The notes beneath the pieces were generated by a model that worked only from the letters and a program-made list of their open reading frames with translations, had not been told where the DNA came from and ran no database searches. Source: Vulcanimicrobiota bacterium (lineage in GTDB: Bacteria > Vulcanimicrobiota > Vulcanimicrobiia > Vulcanimicrobiales > Vulcanimicrobiaceae). From it: DNA of 64,000 bases. Within the stretch, counting starts at the first letter, position 1. Each line of letters begins with the position of its first letter. The stretch covers positions 145,439 through 209,438 of the forward strand of contig PMOS01000020.1 in assembly GCA_003161435.1 (NCBI GenBank), read 5' to 3'. This document shows positions 10,103-18,537 of the stretch, piece after piece. Made by a program: the position numbers and the translations under genes.

Positions 10103-12817
10103 TCAACGAACGGCGGTCACGTACGAAGCGAGTTGCGCGCGTGAGGAGACGCCGAGCTTCTGGTAGACCGAGCCGAGATGCTTCTCGACGGTCTTGTGGC
10201 TGATCGAGAGCCCGCGGGCGATCTCCAAGTTCGATTGCCCGCGCGCCGCGAGCGTCGCGATCTCACGTTCGCGTGCCGAGAGCTCGAGTGTGGTCCCCGC
10301 TGTCTCGCGCGGGGCGTGCGGCGCGGCCGATCGTGCACCTTCGAGGCGCCGTACTTCGTGGGCTGCGCCACAGCTGCGATAGATCGCGAGCGCTGCCTCG
10401 GGCTCGCCGGCCGCTTCGAGCGCCTCAGCTTCGAGGAGCGGAAAACGCAACCGCCGGAAACCGGCGGCGGCGTCGCGCGCCAACGCGGCCGCTTCGTCCC
10501 AGCGTTCCTCGCGCCGCAAGGCGACGGCATCGAAGAGCGTCAACGCGTGCCGCTCGACGACCTCGATCGGCGCGTCGGCCGCGCGCAGCAGATATGCGCG
10601 AGCCCGAGCGCGGTCGGCGGGCGCACCGTACTTCCCAGCTGCGAGCAGGGTGAACACCATGCCGCGCGGACATTCGCAGTCCGGCATCGCGCGGTGCAGC
10701 AACGCGGCAGCGTCTCGGTGACGACCCCGGCGAATCATGATCTCGGCGAAGCCGGCCGCGCACTCCGTTTCCACCTCCGCCGAAACGACGGCTTCGAAAC
10801 CGTCGAACCACTTGTCGACCATCGCTTGATCGTCGAGGTATGCGCCGGCGAGGGTTCCCCACGCGATTCCGAACGCCGTGGTGACTTGGCTTTCGGCGGT
10901 TGCCGGCACCGCTTCGAGCGCACTTCGGGCGCCCGCCAGATCCCCGCGCGCGACGTAACACATCGCAGAGATCGCGTGAGCGCTCAACTCGCCGTGCCGG
11001 TTGCGCTCGTCGCGCGCGGTGTGAAGCGCCTGCGCGATGTTCTCCAGGGCCTCGTCGTGCAAGCCGAAGAACGAGTAACACATCGCGCCGTTGTAGCGCG
11101 CCGCCGCAATCGCGGCGGCCGAGCCCGTCGCGCGCGCCGCCTCGAGCCAAGCACCGTGCTTGCTGCGAAACCCCTCGAGGTCGCCGAACGTCATCGCGAC
11201 CCAGGCGGAGACGTTGTGAAAGCGAAGCCTTATGTCGGGGGCGGCCGCCATCGCTCGCGCATCGACCTGGGCCAAATGATACGCGGCCTGAGTCGGAAAC
11301 CAAAACGTCGCGGTGAGCCATGCGAGGCCGAGATGGACGCGGCTGCGCGCAAGGTACTCGCTGGGTTCGAGCCGCGTCAGCATCTCTTCCAGCGGCGCGG
11401 TCGGTGCGGAGAGCTTGAGCGTATAGCCGGTGATCGCGGCGCGAACGCGACAGGTGGCCTCGAGCTCGTGAGCTCCCGCAGCGCGAAAGATATCCGCCGC
11501 CGCGCCGTAGGTGTTGTTCCCTTCCTCGGTCCAGCCGAGGGCAACGCGCCGATCGGCGATCTTCTCCACCATCGTGCCCCGTACGACCGGGTCGATGTGC
11601 TCCGCTTCGAGCGCGCGCTGATACAAGGCGATCGCATCTTCGTGGGCGTGCACGCGGCCGGCGGCGTCGCCCGCCAACTGATTGTAGCGCGCGGCGCGCT
11701 CATCGTCTCCGGCCGCCCACCAGTGATAGGCCAGCGCTTCGAGCGAGCGCTTTTCGTCCGGTGCGTCTTCGAGGGCGAGCCCGATGCTGCGATGGAGCGG
11801 CTGCACCTCGGCCCCGAGAAACTCGCCGTAGATCGCTTCCCGCGTGAGGCCGTGACGAAAGCGAAAGGTCGCCGGCGTGACCTCTTCGACGAGCTGAAAG
11901 TCACGCGCGCGCCGGAGCGTCGGGAGCAAGCTCGACGCGTCGGCGTCGAGCGTCGCCGCCAGTAAGTCCAAGCTGAAGGAACGGCCGATCACCGCCGCCT
12001 GCCGCACGATGCGGCGCTCCCCTTCGTCGAACGGCCGCAGACGTTCGAGCAGCGTGGCGCGCACCGTCAGCGGAAGGTCGCGTCGACCGCGATCACCGGA
12101 GCGGACCGAGGTGCGCTCGACCGCGCTCCTGAGCAGCTCTTCGGTGAAGAACGGGTTACCGTCTCCCGCCAGCGCGATGGCGCGTCGCGTTTCGTCGGGA
12201 AGGATCACGCCCGACAGGGCTTCGTCGATGAACGTACGCAGCTCGACGCCCGCCAGCGGAACCAGATCGATACGGCCCGCGCGCGCGTTGCGCGCGATCT
12301 TCGCGACGCCGCTGGTCGCGGGATGATCGGGGTGGAGCTCGTCGGGACGAAACGAGGCCAGGATCAGCACCCGCATCCGGTGGACTTTCGAGCCCAGGTA
12401 GGCGAGCAGATCGAGGGTCGCGGCGTCGGCCCAGTGCAGGTCCTCGACGACGACGACGAGCGCGGTTCGCGCCGCGATCGTCGCCAAGCGATCGACGATC
12501 GCGTCGAATTGCTCTTGCTTGGTGGCGGCGGGGGCGAGCTCGGCGCCGGCCGCGTCGAACCGCGCCAGCGCATCGAGGATCGGCCCATACGGCCGGCGCG
12601 CATCCTCCAAGCACGGTCCGTGCCCGATCCGCCAGCGCGAGTAGGCGAGCGCGCCGCAGAACTCGGCGATCAGCCGCGATTTGCCGACTCCCGCGTCGCC
12701 CGTGATCAGGACCAGGCCGCCATGAGACGACCCCGCCTCGAGCCGTCGCTCGCGCAGGTACGCAAGCTCCTCACGCCGGCCGATAAACGGCCGGCAGAGC
12801 ACGGGGCGCACGATCAC
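10103..12817 (-). CDS. LuxR-family regulator with N-terminal AAA ATPase domain (LAL type)
   Basis: FIGRREELAYLRERR...GDAGVGKSRLIAEF; C-terminal LSAREREIATLAARGQSNLEIARGLSISHKTVEKHLGSVYQKLGV. Confidence 0.93.
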   Translation of the reverse strand: MIVRPVLCRPFIGRREELAYLRERRLEAGSSHGGLVLITGDAGVGKSRLIAEFCGALAYSRWRIGHGPCLEDARRPYGPILDALARFDAAGAELAPAATKQEQFDAIVDRLATIAARTALVVVVEDLHWADAATLDLLAYLGSKVHRMRVLILASFRPDELHPDHPATSGVAKIARNARAGRIDLVPLAGVELRTFIDEALSGVILPDETRRAIALAGDGNPFFTEELLRSAVERTSVRSGDRGRRDLPLTVRATLLERLRPFDEGERRIVRQAAVIGRSFSLDLLAATLDADASSLLPTLRRARDFQLVEEVTPATFRFRHGLTREAIYGEFLGAEVQPLHRSIGLALEDAPDEKRSLEALAYHWWAAGDDERAARYNQLAGDAAGRVHAHEDAIALYQRALEAEHIDPVVRGTMVEKIADRRVALGWTEEGNNTYGAAADIFRAAGAHELEATCRVRAAITGYTLKLSAPTAPLEEMLTRLEPSEYLARSRVHLGLAWLTATFWFPTQAAYHLAQVDARAMAAAPDIRLRFHNVSAWVAMTFGDLEGFRSKHGAWLEAARATGSAAAIAAARYNGAMCYSFFGLHDEALENIAQALHTARDERNRHGELSAHAISAMCYVARGDLAGARSALEAVPATAESQVTTAFGIAWGTLAGAYLDDQAMVDKWFDGFEAVVSAEVETECAAGFAEIMIRRGRHRDAAALLHRAMPDCECPRGMVFTLLAAGKYGAPADRARARAYLLRAADAPIEVVERHALTLFDAVALRREERWDEAAALARDAAAGFRRLRFPLLEAEALEAAGEPEAALAIYRSCGAAHEVRRLEGARSAAPHAPRETAGTTLELSAREREIATLAARGQSNLEIARGLSISHKTVEKHLGSVYQKLGVSSRAQLASYVTAVR

Positions 12818-12854
12818 GGAGGCGCGCTGATTTCGCGCCGCCGACCGATAGCGC

Positions 12855-13427
12855 CTATTGCTTTGCGAGGCTTTCGGCAGGCCCCACCGTGCGCAGCTTT
12901 TCCCCTAGACGCGCGTACGCGCCCGACTCGACCGGCAGCAAGCCGCGCGCGCGCGCGTAGTACGTCCGCGCGTCTTCGGGCGCGTGGACGGCGGCGGCGC
13001 GGTCGCCGGCGAGCTCGTTGTAGCGCACGCCGCGGCGGATGTCGCCGGCGGCCCAGGCGTGATATGCCAGATCGTCGAGCGCTGCTTCGCCGCTGGGGAC
13101 CATCCGTTCGAGCACCCGCGCGATTCGGCCGTGCAGCGGCCGGACCCGGCCCTTCATGAGTTCCTCGTAGATCACGTCGCGCGTCAGCGCGTGCCGGAAG
13201 GCGTAGCGCTCCCCGGCGGGATCGTCTTCGACGACGAGTTGCAAGGCGCAGGCGCGCTCGAGGGCGGCGCGTACCCGGGCCTCCGGGAAGGTCGCGGTCG
13301 CGGTCAGCACGGCGACGTGGAACCGGCGTCCGATCACGGACGCGCGCATGACGATGGCGCGCTCGATGCGATCCATGAGGCGAACGCGTCCGAGGACGGT
13401 CGCTCGCACCGTTTCGGGGATGAGCAC
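12855..13427 (-). pseudogene. Fragment of a second LAL-type regulator (mid-region only)
   Basis: 190 aa aligning to the middle of the adjacent LAL protein (PETVRATVLGRVRL/LTVRATLLERLRP; MRASVIGRRF/RQAAVIGRSF; FRHALTRDVIYEEL/FRHGLTREAIYGEF; LAYHAWAAGDIRRGVRYNELAGD/LAYHWWAAGDDERAARYNQLAGD); lacks P-loop and HTH ends. Confidence 0.7.
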
Positions 13428-13556
13428 CCGCTCACGATAGCCGCTCGCCGGGGCACGCGAAATGGGGGGCCAGGGTAGGGTTCCGCCCCAACGAGGCGAT
13501 CGCCGGGAAGGGCTGCCGGCCGGGGTCGCGGCGCATCTCGCGAATATCGGCCCGCG

Positions 13557-13925
13557 ATGAGCAGCGCACATCTGTCGCGGGCCGAGTTCGAGCGCGTCGT
13601 CACCGAGGCGCTCGACGCGCTGCCCAAGCGGTTCGCCGATCTGGTCGAGAACGTCGTCATCGCCGTCGAAGACGAGCCGAGCGACGAGGATCTCGAAAGC
13701 ATCGACGACGACGACGACTCGGAGCTGCTCGGAATCTACCGCGGCGTCGCGCTGACCGAACGGACGGACGAGCCGCCGCTGCTGCCCGACGAGATCGCCG
13801 TGTTTCGCGGCCCGATCAACCGCGTGGCGCGCACGCGGCAAGAAGCCGTCCACGAAGTGCGTGAAACCGTGATCCACGAGCTGGGGCACTACTTCGGGCT
13901 CGACGACGACGAGATGCCTCATTGA
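13557..13925 (+). CDS. Zincin-like metallopeptidase family protein
   Basis: C-terminal EVRETVIHELGHYFGLDDDEM (HExxH); EDEPSDED region typical of Zincin_1 proteins. Confidence 0.85.
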   Translation: MSSAHLSRAEFERVVTEALDALPKRFADLVENVVIAVEDEPSDEDLESIDDDDDSELLGIYRGVALTERTDEPPLLPDEIAVFRGPINRVARTRQEAVHEVRETVIHELGHYFGLDDDEMPH

Positions 13926-14350
13926 AGTCCACGCTGGCAGCCGGCCTGACGGTCGCGGAGTCCGCCATTCACGGGAAGGGTTGTTTCGCGACGGTCCGTT
14001 TTCGCCGGCGGAAGAAGATCGCCGAGTACACCGGAGAGCGCATCACCAACGCGGAGGCCGCGCGCCGCGCACATCGCCGCGTGCTGCGCATCAGCGGGCT
14101 GGACCAACGCCATAGCATCGACGGTTCACGCGGTGGCAACGGCACGCACTACATCAACCACTCCTGCCGGCCGAACTGCTACTTGCAGACGATCAGCGGT
14201 CGCTTGATCGTGCTCGCGCTGCGCGATATCCGTCCGGGCGAAGAGATCACGCTCGACTACGTCTCGTCGATGCACTCCGATCGGAAGCGCTGCACGTGCA
14301 AGGCGTCTGATTGCCGTGGCACGATCAATAAGACCACCGCCGGCGCCTGA
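13922..14350 (+). CDS. SET domain protein-lysine methyltransferase
   Basis: GKGCFATVRFRRRKKIAEYTGERIT...HYINHSCRPNC...DIRPGEEITLDY...KRCTCKASDCRGTI; TTG start overlaps previous stop. Confidence 0.9.
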   Translation: MKSTLAAGLTVAESAIHGKGCFATVRFRRRKKIAEYTGERITNAEAARRAHRRVLRISGLDQRHSIDGSRGGNGTHYINHSCRPNCYLQTISGRLIVLALRDIRPGEEITLDYVSSMHSDRKRCTCKASDCRGTINKTTAGA

Positions 14351-14594
14351 AGCTCCACGCGGCAAGCAGCCCCACCGCCCCAGCCACGACGAGCCCGCCG
14401 CCAACCCACGGCAGCCGTGCGTCGTTCGTCCCTCCGGCGACGATCATCAGTATCCCGAAACCGATGAATGCAATGGGCAAGCCGAACATCATCGCCCAAA
14501 AGAAGCGCCGCGCAGCGTCCGAGCCCTTCGGCTGTTGCATGTCGAAGGCTTCGGGCCGGCGGAGCGTATTCTTGCCGTAACCGGGAGGCGGCAA
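14325..14594 (-). CDS. Small membrane protein (two predicted TM helices)
   Basis: RRFFWAMMFGLPIAFIGFGILMIVAGG...LPWVGGGLVVAGAVGLLAAWSF; convergent overlap with the SET gene. Confidence 0.5.
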   Translation of the reverse strand: MPPPGYGKNTLRRPEAFDMQQPKGSDAARRFFWAMMFGLPIAFIGFGILMIVAGGTNDARLPWVGGGLVVAGAVGLLAAWSFRRRRWSY

Positions 14595-14623
14595 AGGTGG
14601 GGAAGCGAATCGCGATCTTCGTC

Positions 14624-15697
14624 ATGCACCGCGTAGCGTTGATTTGCATTACGGTCGGAAGCGCGATCGCGATCGCGGTTCCGGCGCTGGCCGATCCGAA
14701 CATCGCCGCGGCGAACGCCGCGATGGCGGCGGTCGTCCAGCGCGCGAAGGCGCCGGGGGCGGGCTTTGCCGTCGGAGACGGCGGCCGTATCGTCGACGTC
14801 AAGGGATTCGGGTACGCGGACGTCGCTGCGCGCACCCCAGTCGGGCCGGATACGATGTTCGCTTTGGCGAGCTGCTCGAAGCCGATCACTGCAATGGCGA
14901 TCATGAAGCTGGTCGAGGAGCGAAAGGTCACCCTCGAGACGCCTGCGTTCGCGTTCCTCGGCATCCGGAGCGTCACCGATCCGCGCGCGGCCGCCATCAC
15001 GATCGAGAACCTGTTGAACCACTCGTCGGGCCTGCCGCACGACGTTGCCGCGAACACCGACGATCCGATGAACACCGCGCACGCCGCCGCCGGCGCGCAC
15101 TTGCAGTTCGCGCCCGGGACGCAGCAGGCGTATTCGAACGCCGGTTTCAACGTGCTCGGTGCGGTCATCGAAAAGGCGAGCGGGATGCGCTACAGCGACT
15201 TCGTCGAGGCCAACGTCTTTCGGCCGGCCGGCGTGACGCGGTTCGGCATGCTCGAGTCGCCGTCGGTGATCCCCGGCCAAGCCGTCCGTTACGGAAAGAA
15301 CGGCCGCCCGGTCGTGAACGGGCGTGGCGAAGGCGGCACGCCGGCCGGCGGCTGGATTCTCTCGCCATCCGACATTGTGCGCGTGCTGATGGCCTACGAC
15401 GCCGGGAAGATCGTCTCGCCGGCGTCGCGCGCCGCTATGCTCGCGCCGCCGGTTGCGCCGCTGCGGCTGCGTTCGAATGGAAGCGCGTTCGGTCTGGGAT
15501 GGGACGTCGTGCTCCGCTCGGGTGGCGATCCGAACGCCGTCTTCTACGGAAAGAACGGCGGCATCCAAGGTACGAGCACGTGGATCGAGCATCGTCCCGA
15601 CGGCATCGACTTTGCCGCGTTCTACAACGGCGGCAACGGCAGCGGCGCGCATCGGCCGGGCCTCACCGGCGTCGAGCGCGCGTTGGACGGACGATGA
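14624..15697 (+). CDS. Serine hydrolase / class C beta-lactamase-like protein
   Basis: Signal peptide MHRVALICITVGSAIAIAVPALA; SxxK motif ASCSKPITA; TPAGGWILSPSDIVR. Confidence 0.88.
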   Translation: MHRVALICITVGSAIAIAVPALADPNIAAANAAMAAVVQRAKAPGAGFAVGDGGRIVDVKGFGYADVAARTPVGPDTMFALASCSKPITAMAIMKLVEERKVTLETPAFAFLGIRSVTDPRAAAITIENLLNHSSGLPHDVAANTDDPMNTAHAAAGAHLQFAPGTQQAYSNAGFNVLGAVIEKASGMRYSDFVEANVFRPAGVTRFGMLESPSVIPGQAVRYGKNGRPVVNGRGEGGTPAGGWILSPSDIVRVLMAYDAGKIVSPASRAAMLAPPVAPLRLRSNGSAFGLGWDVVLRSGGDPNAVFYGKNGGIQGTSTWIEHRPDGIDFAAFYNGGNGSGAHRPGLTGVERALDGR

Positions 15698-16473
15698 CGT
15701 TTCAGCGAGGCAGGGAGATCGGTATGAGAGCGCTTTCCGTGGTTGTTGCGACAGCGTTGGCGATGGTCGCGCTGACCGGTGCGGCGCAGGCCGCCGAGAT
15801 CCGGGTCATCAGCTCCAACGCGCTGACCGAAGTGCTGGCCGTGCTGGGCCCGCAATTCGAGAAGGCTACCGGCAACACGCTGGTCGTTCACTATGACACC
15901 ACCACCGCGCTCAGGAAAGACATCATCGCCGGTGAGGCCTTCGATGTCGCGATCCTGACCGGGCCCGCGATGGACGACCTGGTTCACGCGTCGAAGGTGG
16001 ACCCCGCGACGCGCGCCGAGGTCGCGCGCTCGGGCGTCGGCGTCGCCTACAAGACCGGCGCGCCGGCCCCCGACATCCACGACGCGGCGTCGTTCAAGAA
16101 CGCGATGCTGGCAGCGCACACAGTCGCCTACACGACCGCAGGGGCGAGCGGTCTGTACTTCCTGTCGGTGTGCGAAAAGCTCGGCATCGCCGACCAGGTG
16201 AAAGCCAAGTCGAGGGTATTGACCGGCGGACGCGTCGCCGAGTTGGTCGCGCGCGGCGAAGCCGAGCTCGCAGCCCAGCAGATCAGCGAGCTGTTGCCGG
16301 TCGCCGGAGTTTCGATCGTGCCGTTTCCGCCCGATCTGCAGATGTACAGCTCGTTTCCGGCAGCCGTCGCGTCAACGAGCAAACAACCGCAAGCAGCGGC
16401 TGCATTGATTCGGTTTCTGACCGATCCGAACAACGCGGCATTGCTGAAATCGAAGGGCATGGAACCGGGCTGA
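15694..16473 (+). CDS. ModA-like periplasmic substrate-binding protein
   Basis: AEIRVISSNALTEVLAVLGPQFEKATGNTLVVHYDTTTALRKDIIAGEAFDVAILT; signal peptide; ATGA overlap with previous gene. Confidence 0.82.
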   Translation: MTFQRGREIGMRALSVVVATALAMVALTGAAQAAEIRVISSNALTEVLAVLGPQFEKATGNTLVVHYDTTTALRKDIIAGEAFDVAILTGPAMDDLVHASKVDPATRAEVARSGVGVAYKTGAPAPDIHDAASFKNAMLAAHTVAYTTAGASGLYFLSVCEKLGIADQVKAKSRVLTGGRVAELVARGEAELAAQQISELLPVAGVSIVPFPPDLQMYSSFPAAVASTSKQPQAAAALIRFLTDPNNAALLKSKGMEPG

Positions 16474-16534
16474 CGGTCGCTCGCGTCGCGAGCGCGTGTT
16501 GCGCATCAGGCGAAAACGGGTATTGTCCGGTATC

Positions 16535-16948
16535 ATGAAAACGTCCACCGCAATCGATCTCTTCCGCCCGGTCGCATTAGGCGTCGGCATTTTCGCCGCC
16601 ACCAGCGCGATCGGGGCGGCGCAAATGAACTCCAATCCGTGCACGCAGTCGGCGACGACGTACAATTCGTTCGATCCCGAGTACAATAACGTCGACGCTT
16701 GGCAGCCGACGTGGGATACCGGATCGTACGACCGCAACCACATGATCCTCGGCACCGTGGGCTCCTTCGCGGCGTTCCGTCTGACGCTGACGAGCACTCA
16801 GGGCGACACGATGACGATCGACCTCAAGCAAGGGACCGTCATTCGCCCGACCGGTCTGACGCCGTCCTCCGGCCAGCACGTCGCCGTGTTCGGCTACTGG
16901 AGCAACGGCACGTTCATCGCCAACCGCGTCGTGCTGCACGGCTCCTAA
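16535..16948 (+). CDS. Hypothetical secreted protein
   Basis: Signal-like MKTSTAIDLFRPVALGVGIFAATSAIGAAQ; C-terminal beta-rich GTVIRPTGLTPSSGQHVAVFGYWSNGTFIANRVVLH. Confidence 0.65.
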   Translation: MKTSTAIDLFRPVALGVGIFAATSAIGAAQMNSNPCTQSATTYNSFDPEYNNVDAWQPTWDTGSYDRNHMILGTVGSFAAFRLTLTSTQGDTMTIDLKQGTVIRPTGLTPSSGQHVAVFGYWSNGTFIANRVVLHGS

Positions 16949-16974
16949 ACCACGGCAACCAAACCTGTGAGCCC

Positions 16975-17007
16975 GTCCGCCGCGCAGTTTCTCCCTGCGC
17001 GGCGGAC
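16975..17007. terminator. Strong hairpin, probable terminator
   Basis: Perfect 13-bp inverted repeat GTCCGCCGCGCAG-TTTCTCC-CTGCGCGGCGGAC just after the stop at 16948; no T-tract. Confidence 0.55.
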
Positions 17008-17083
17008 GCTCGCGTGCTTGAGGAAATAGCGTCCGACGACGTCTACATCACCAACGCCGTCGTCGCTCTTCGACAAGCTCAGA

Positions 17084-17953
17084 GTGACATTTTGGCCAGC
17101 GCCGCGTGACATTTCCCAGGTCGGGCGCGGCATCGAGGCCAACGTGGCCGTGATGAACGCAAGGGCCGTCCCGATTGCCGCTTGGGGTGTTTTCGCGGTC
17201 GTCGCGCTCGGCAGCGCGGCCGGTGCCCAGTCCGGGACGCCGAGGCCCGCGCCGCCGAATCCGTCACCGACGCCGCTCGCCTTTACGGCGCGCGCGCATG
17301 CGAGCATTACGGTCGTCACCAATGACCGCACGATCACCGGGTCCGCCGTTCTGGGGATGTCGCAGCGCGCGAACCTGACGCGGGTTGAGCTGATCTCGGT
17401 GAAGACCGACGCGGTCCCGCTACCGCCGATCAGCGCGACCTTCGTGGTCGATCGCAGCGCGCGGACCGTCACCGCGTGGAGCGACGCGACGAAGCGCTAC
17501 TACGTCTCGCGCATGTCACCGAGCCCGAGCGCCGGGCCCACACCGACTCCGAAACCACAGGGACTGTTCGTCGGAACGTCGTTTCTCGCCGGCCTCGACG
17601 TGATGGACGTGAGCGTGAAGCTGACAGGTCATACGACGACCGCGGGTATCGCGACGAGCGGGTTGGCGATCGATGCGCACTTCGCGAAGAAAGGCTCGCT
17701 GAACGTCGTGCACGCGACGGGGACGACCCAGCTGGCCGACGAGTACGGCGCGTTTCCGCTGACGATCGACCTTTCGCTCGATCCGGGCGGCTCGCAGAGC
17801 CTGAAACTCTCCTACGCGGTCGACGAGCTGACGCGCGCGGTGCCGGCAGCCGCGGGCTTCCGCGTCCCGGTAGGATACACGAAGGCGACGTCGATGATGG
17901 GCGTCGTCCTCAACTCGATGCCGTCGACCGTTCAGCCGTCACCGACGCACTAG
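17084..17953 (+). CDS. Hypothetical secreted protein
   Basis: Hydrophobic leader AVPIAAWGVFAVVALGSAAGAQS then Pro-rich linker; long ORF ending 17953; true start may be the internal Met (MNARAVP). Confidence 0.6.
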   Translation: MTFWPAPRDISQVGRGIEANVAVMNARAVPIAAWGVFAVVALGSAAGAQSGTPRPAPPNPSPTPLAFTARAHASITVVTNDRTITGSAVLGMSQRANLTRVELISVKTDAVPLPPISATFVVDRSARTVTAWSDATKRYYVSRMSPSPSAGPTPTPKPQGLFVGTSFLAGLDVMDVSVKLTGHTTTAGIATSGLAIDAHFAKKGSLNVVHATGTTQLADEYGAFPLTIDLSLDPGGSQSLKLSYAVDELTRAVPAAAGFRVPVGYTKATSMMGVVLNSMPSTVQPSPTH

Positions 17954-17960
17954 CAGCCCG

Positions 17961-18476
17961 CTAGGCGTTGCGGCGGGGCGCTCGCGCGCTGCGCGCGTTT
18001 CGGAGCTCGCGCGGAAGGTCGGCGCGCGCCACGGTCCGCGCATTCTGCGCCGAAACCTCCGAGCGGCAGTGTGGACACGAGAAGGCCGGCTGTATCGCAT
18101 GACCGCACGTGTCGTGGACGACGACGCGCGGGGGCGCGTCTGATGGATCGGATTCGTCGCGCATGTAGCGGTCGCCCCACTGCAGTAGCGCGATCAGGAC
18201 CGGGTACAAGTCGCGCCCTTTGGCCGTAACGGTGTACTCGAAGCGCGGCGGATGCTCTTGGTAGGCGCGCCGCTCGAGGATCCCGGCGTCGGTGAGGCGT
18301 TTGAGCCGAACCGTCAGCACGTTCGTTGCGATCCCCAGGCCGCTCTTGAGCTCGTCGAACCGGTGCGCGCCCCGAAAGACGTCCCGCAGCACGAGCAGCG
18401 TCCACCAATCGCCGACGACGTCGAGCGTGCGCGCGATCGAGCAGGGCTGGGTTCCAAAGGTCTTTCGAGCACTCAC
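17961..18476 (-). CDS. HxlR-type winged-helix regulator
   Basis: CSIARTLDVVGDWWTLLVLRDVFRGAHRFDELKSGLGIATNVLTVRLKRLTDAGIL; GTG start at 18476; C-terminal CxxC pair. Confidence 0.9.
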   Translation of the reverse strand: MSARKTFGTQPCSIARTLDVVGDWWTLLVLRDVFRGAHRFDELKSGLGIATNVLTVRLKRLTDAGILERRAYQEHPPRFEYTVTAKGRDLYPVLIALLQWGDRYMRDESDPSDAPPRVVVHDTCGHAIQPAFSCPHCRSEVSAQNARTVARADLPRELRNARSARAPRRNA

Positions 18477-18497
18477 CGCGGTCAGTATAGCGCGGTC

Positions 18498-18514
18498 AGT
18501 TGCAAAAAGCAACT
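18498..18514. promoter_or_regulatory. Palindromic operator candidate between hxlR-type gene and MATE gene
   Basis: AGTTGC-AAAAA-GCAACT perfect inverted repeat in the divergent intergenic region. Confidence 0.6.
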
Positions 18515-18537
18515 CACCGTCGTATGATGGCCGCACG

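Noticed and set aside
10178-11965. Plus-strand 595-aa ORF opposite the LAL regulator
   Set aside because: High-GC antisense ORF; the minus strand has clear AAA and LuxR motifs.
13428-13922. N-terminal half of the 355-aa minus ORF 12855..13922
   Set aside because: Antisense to the zincin metallopeptidase; only the part below 13427 resembles a real (degraded) LAL protein.
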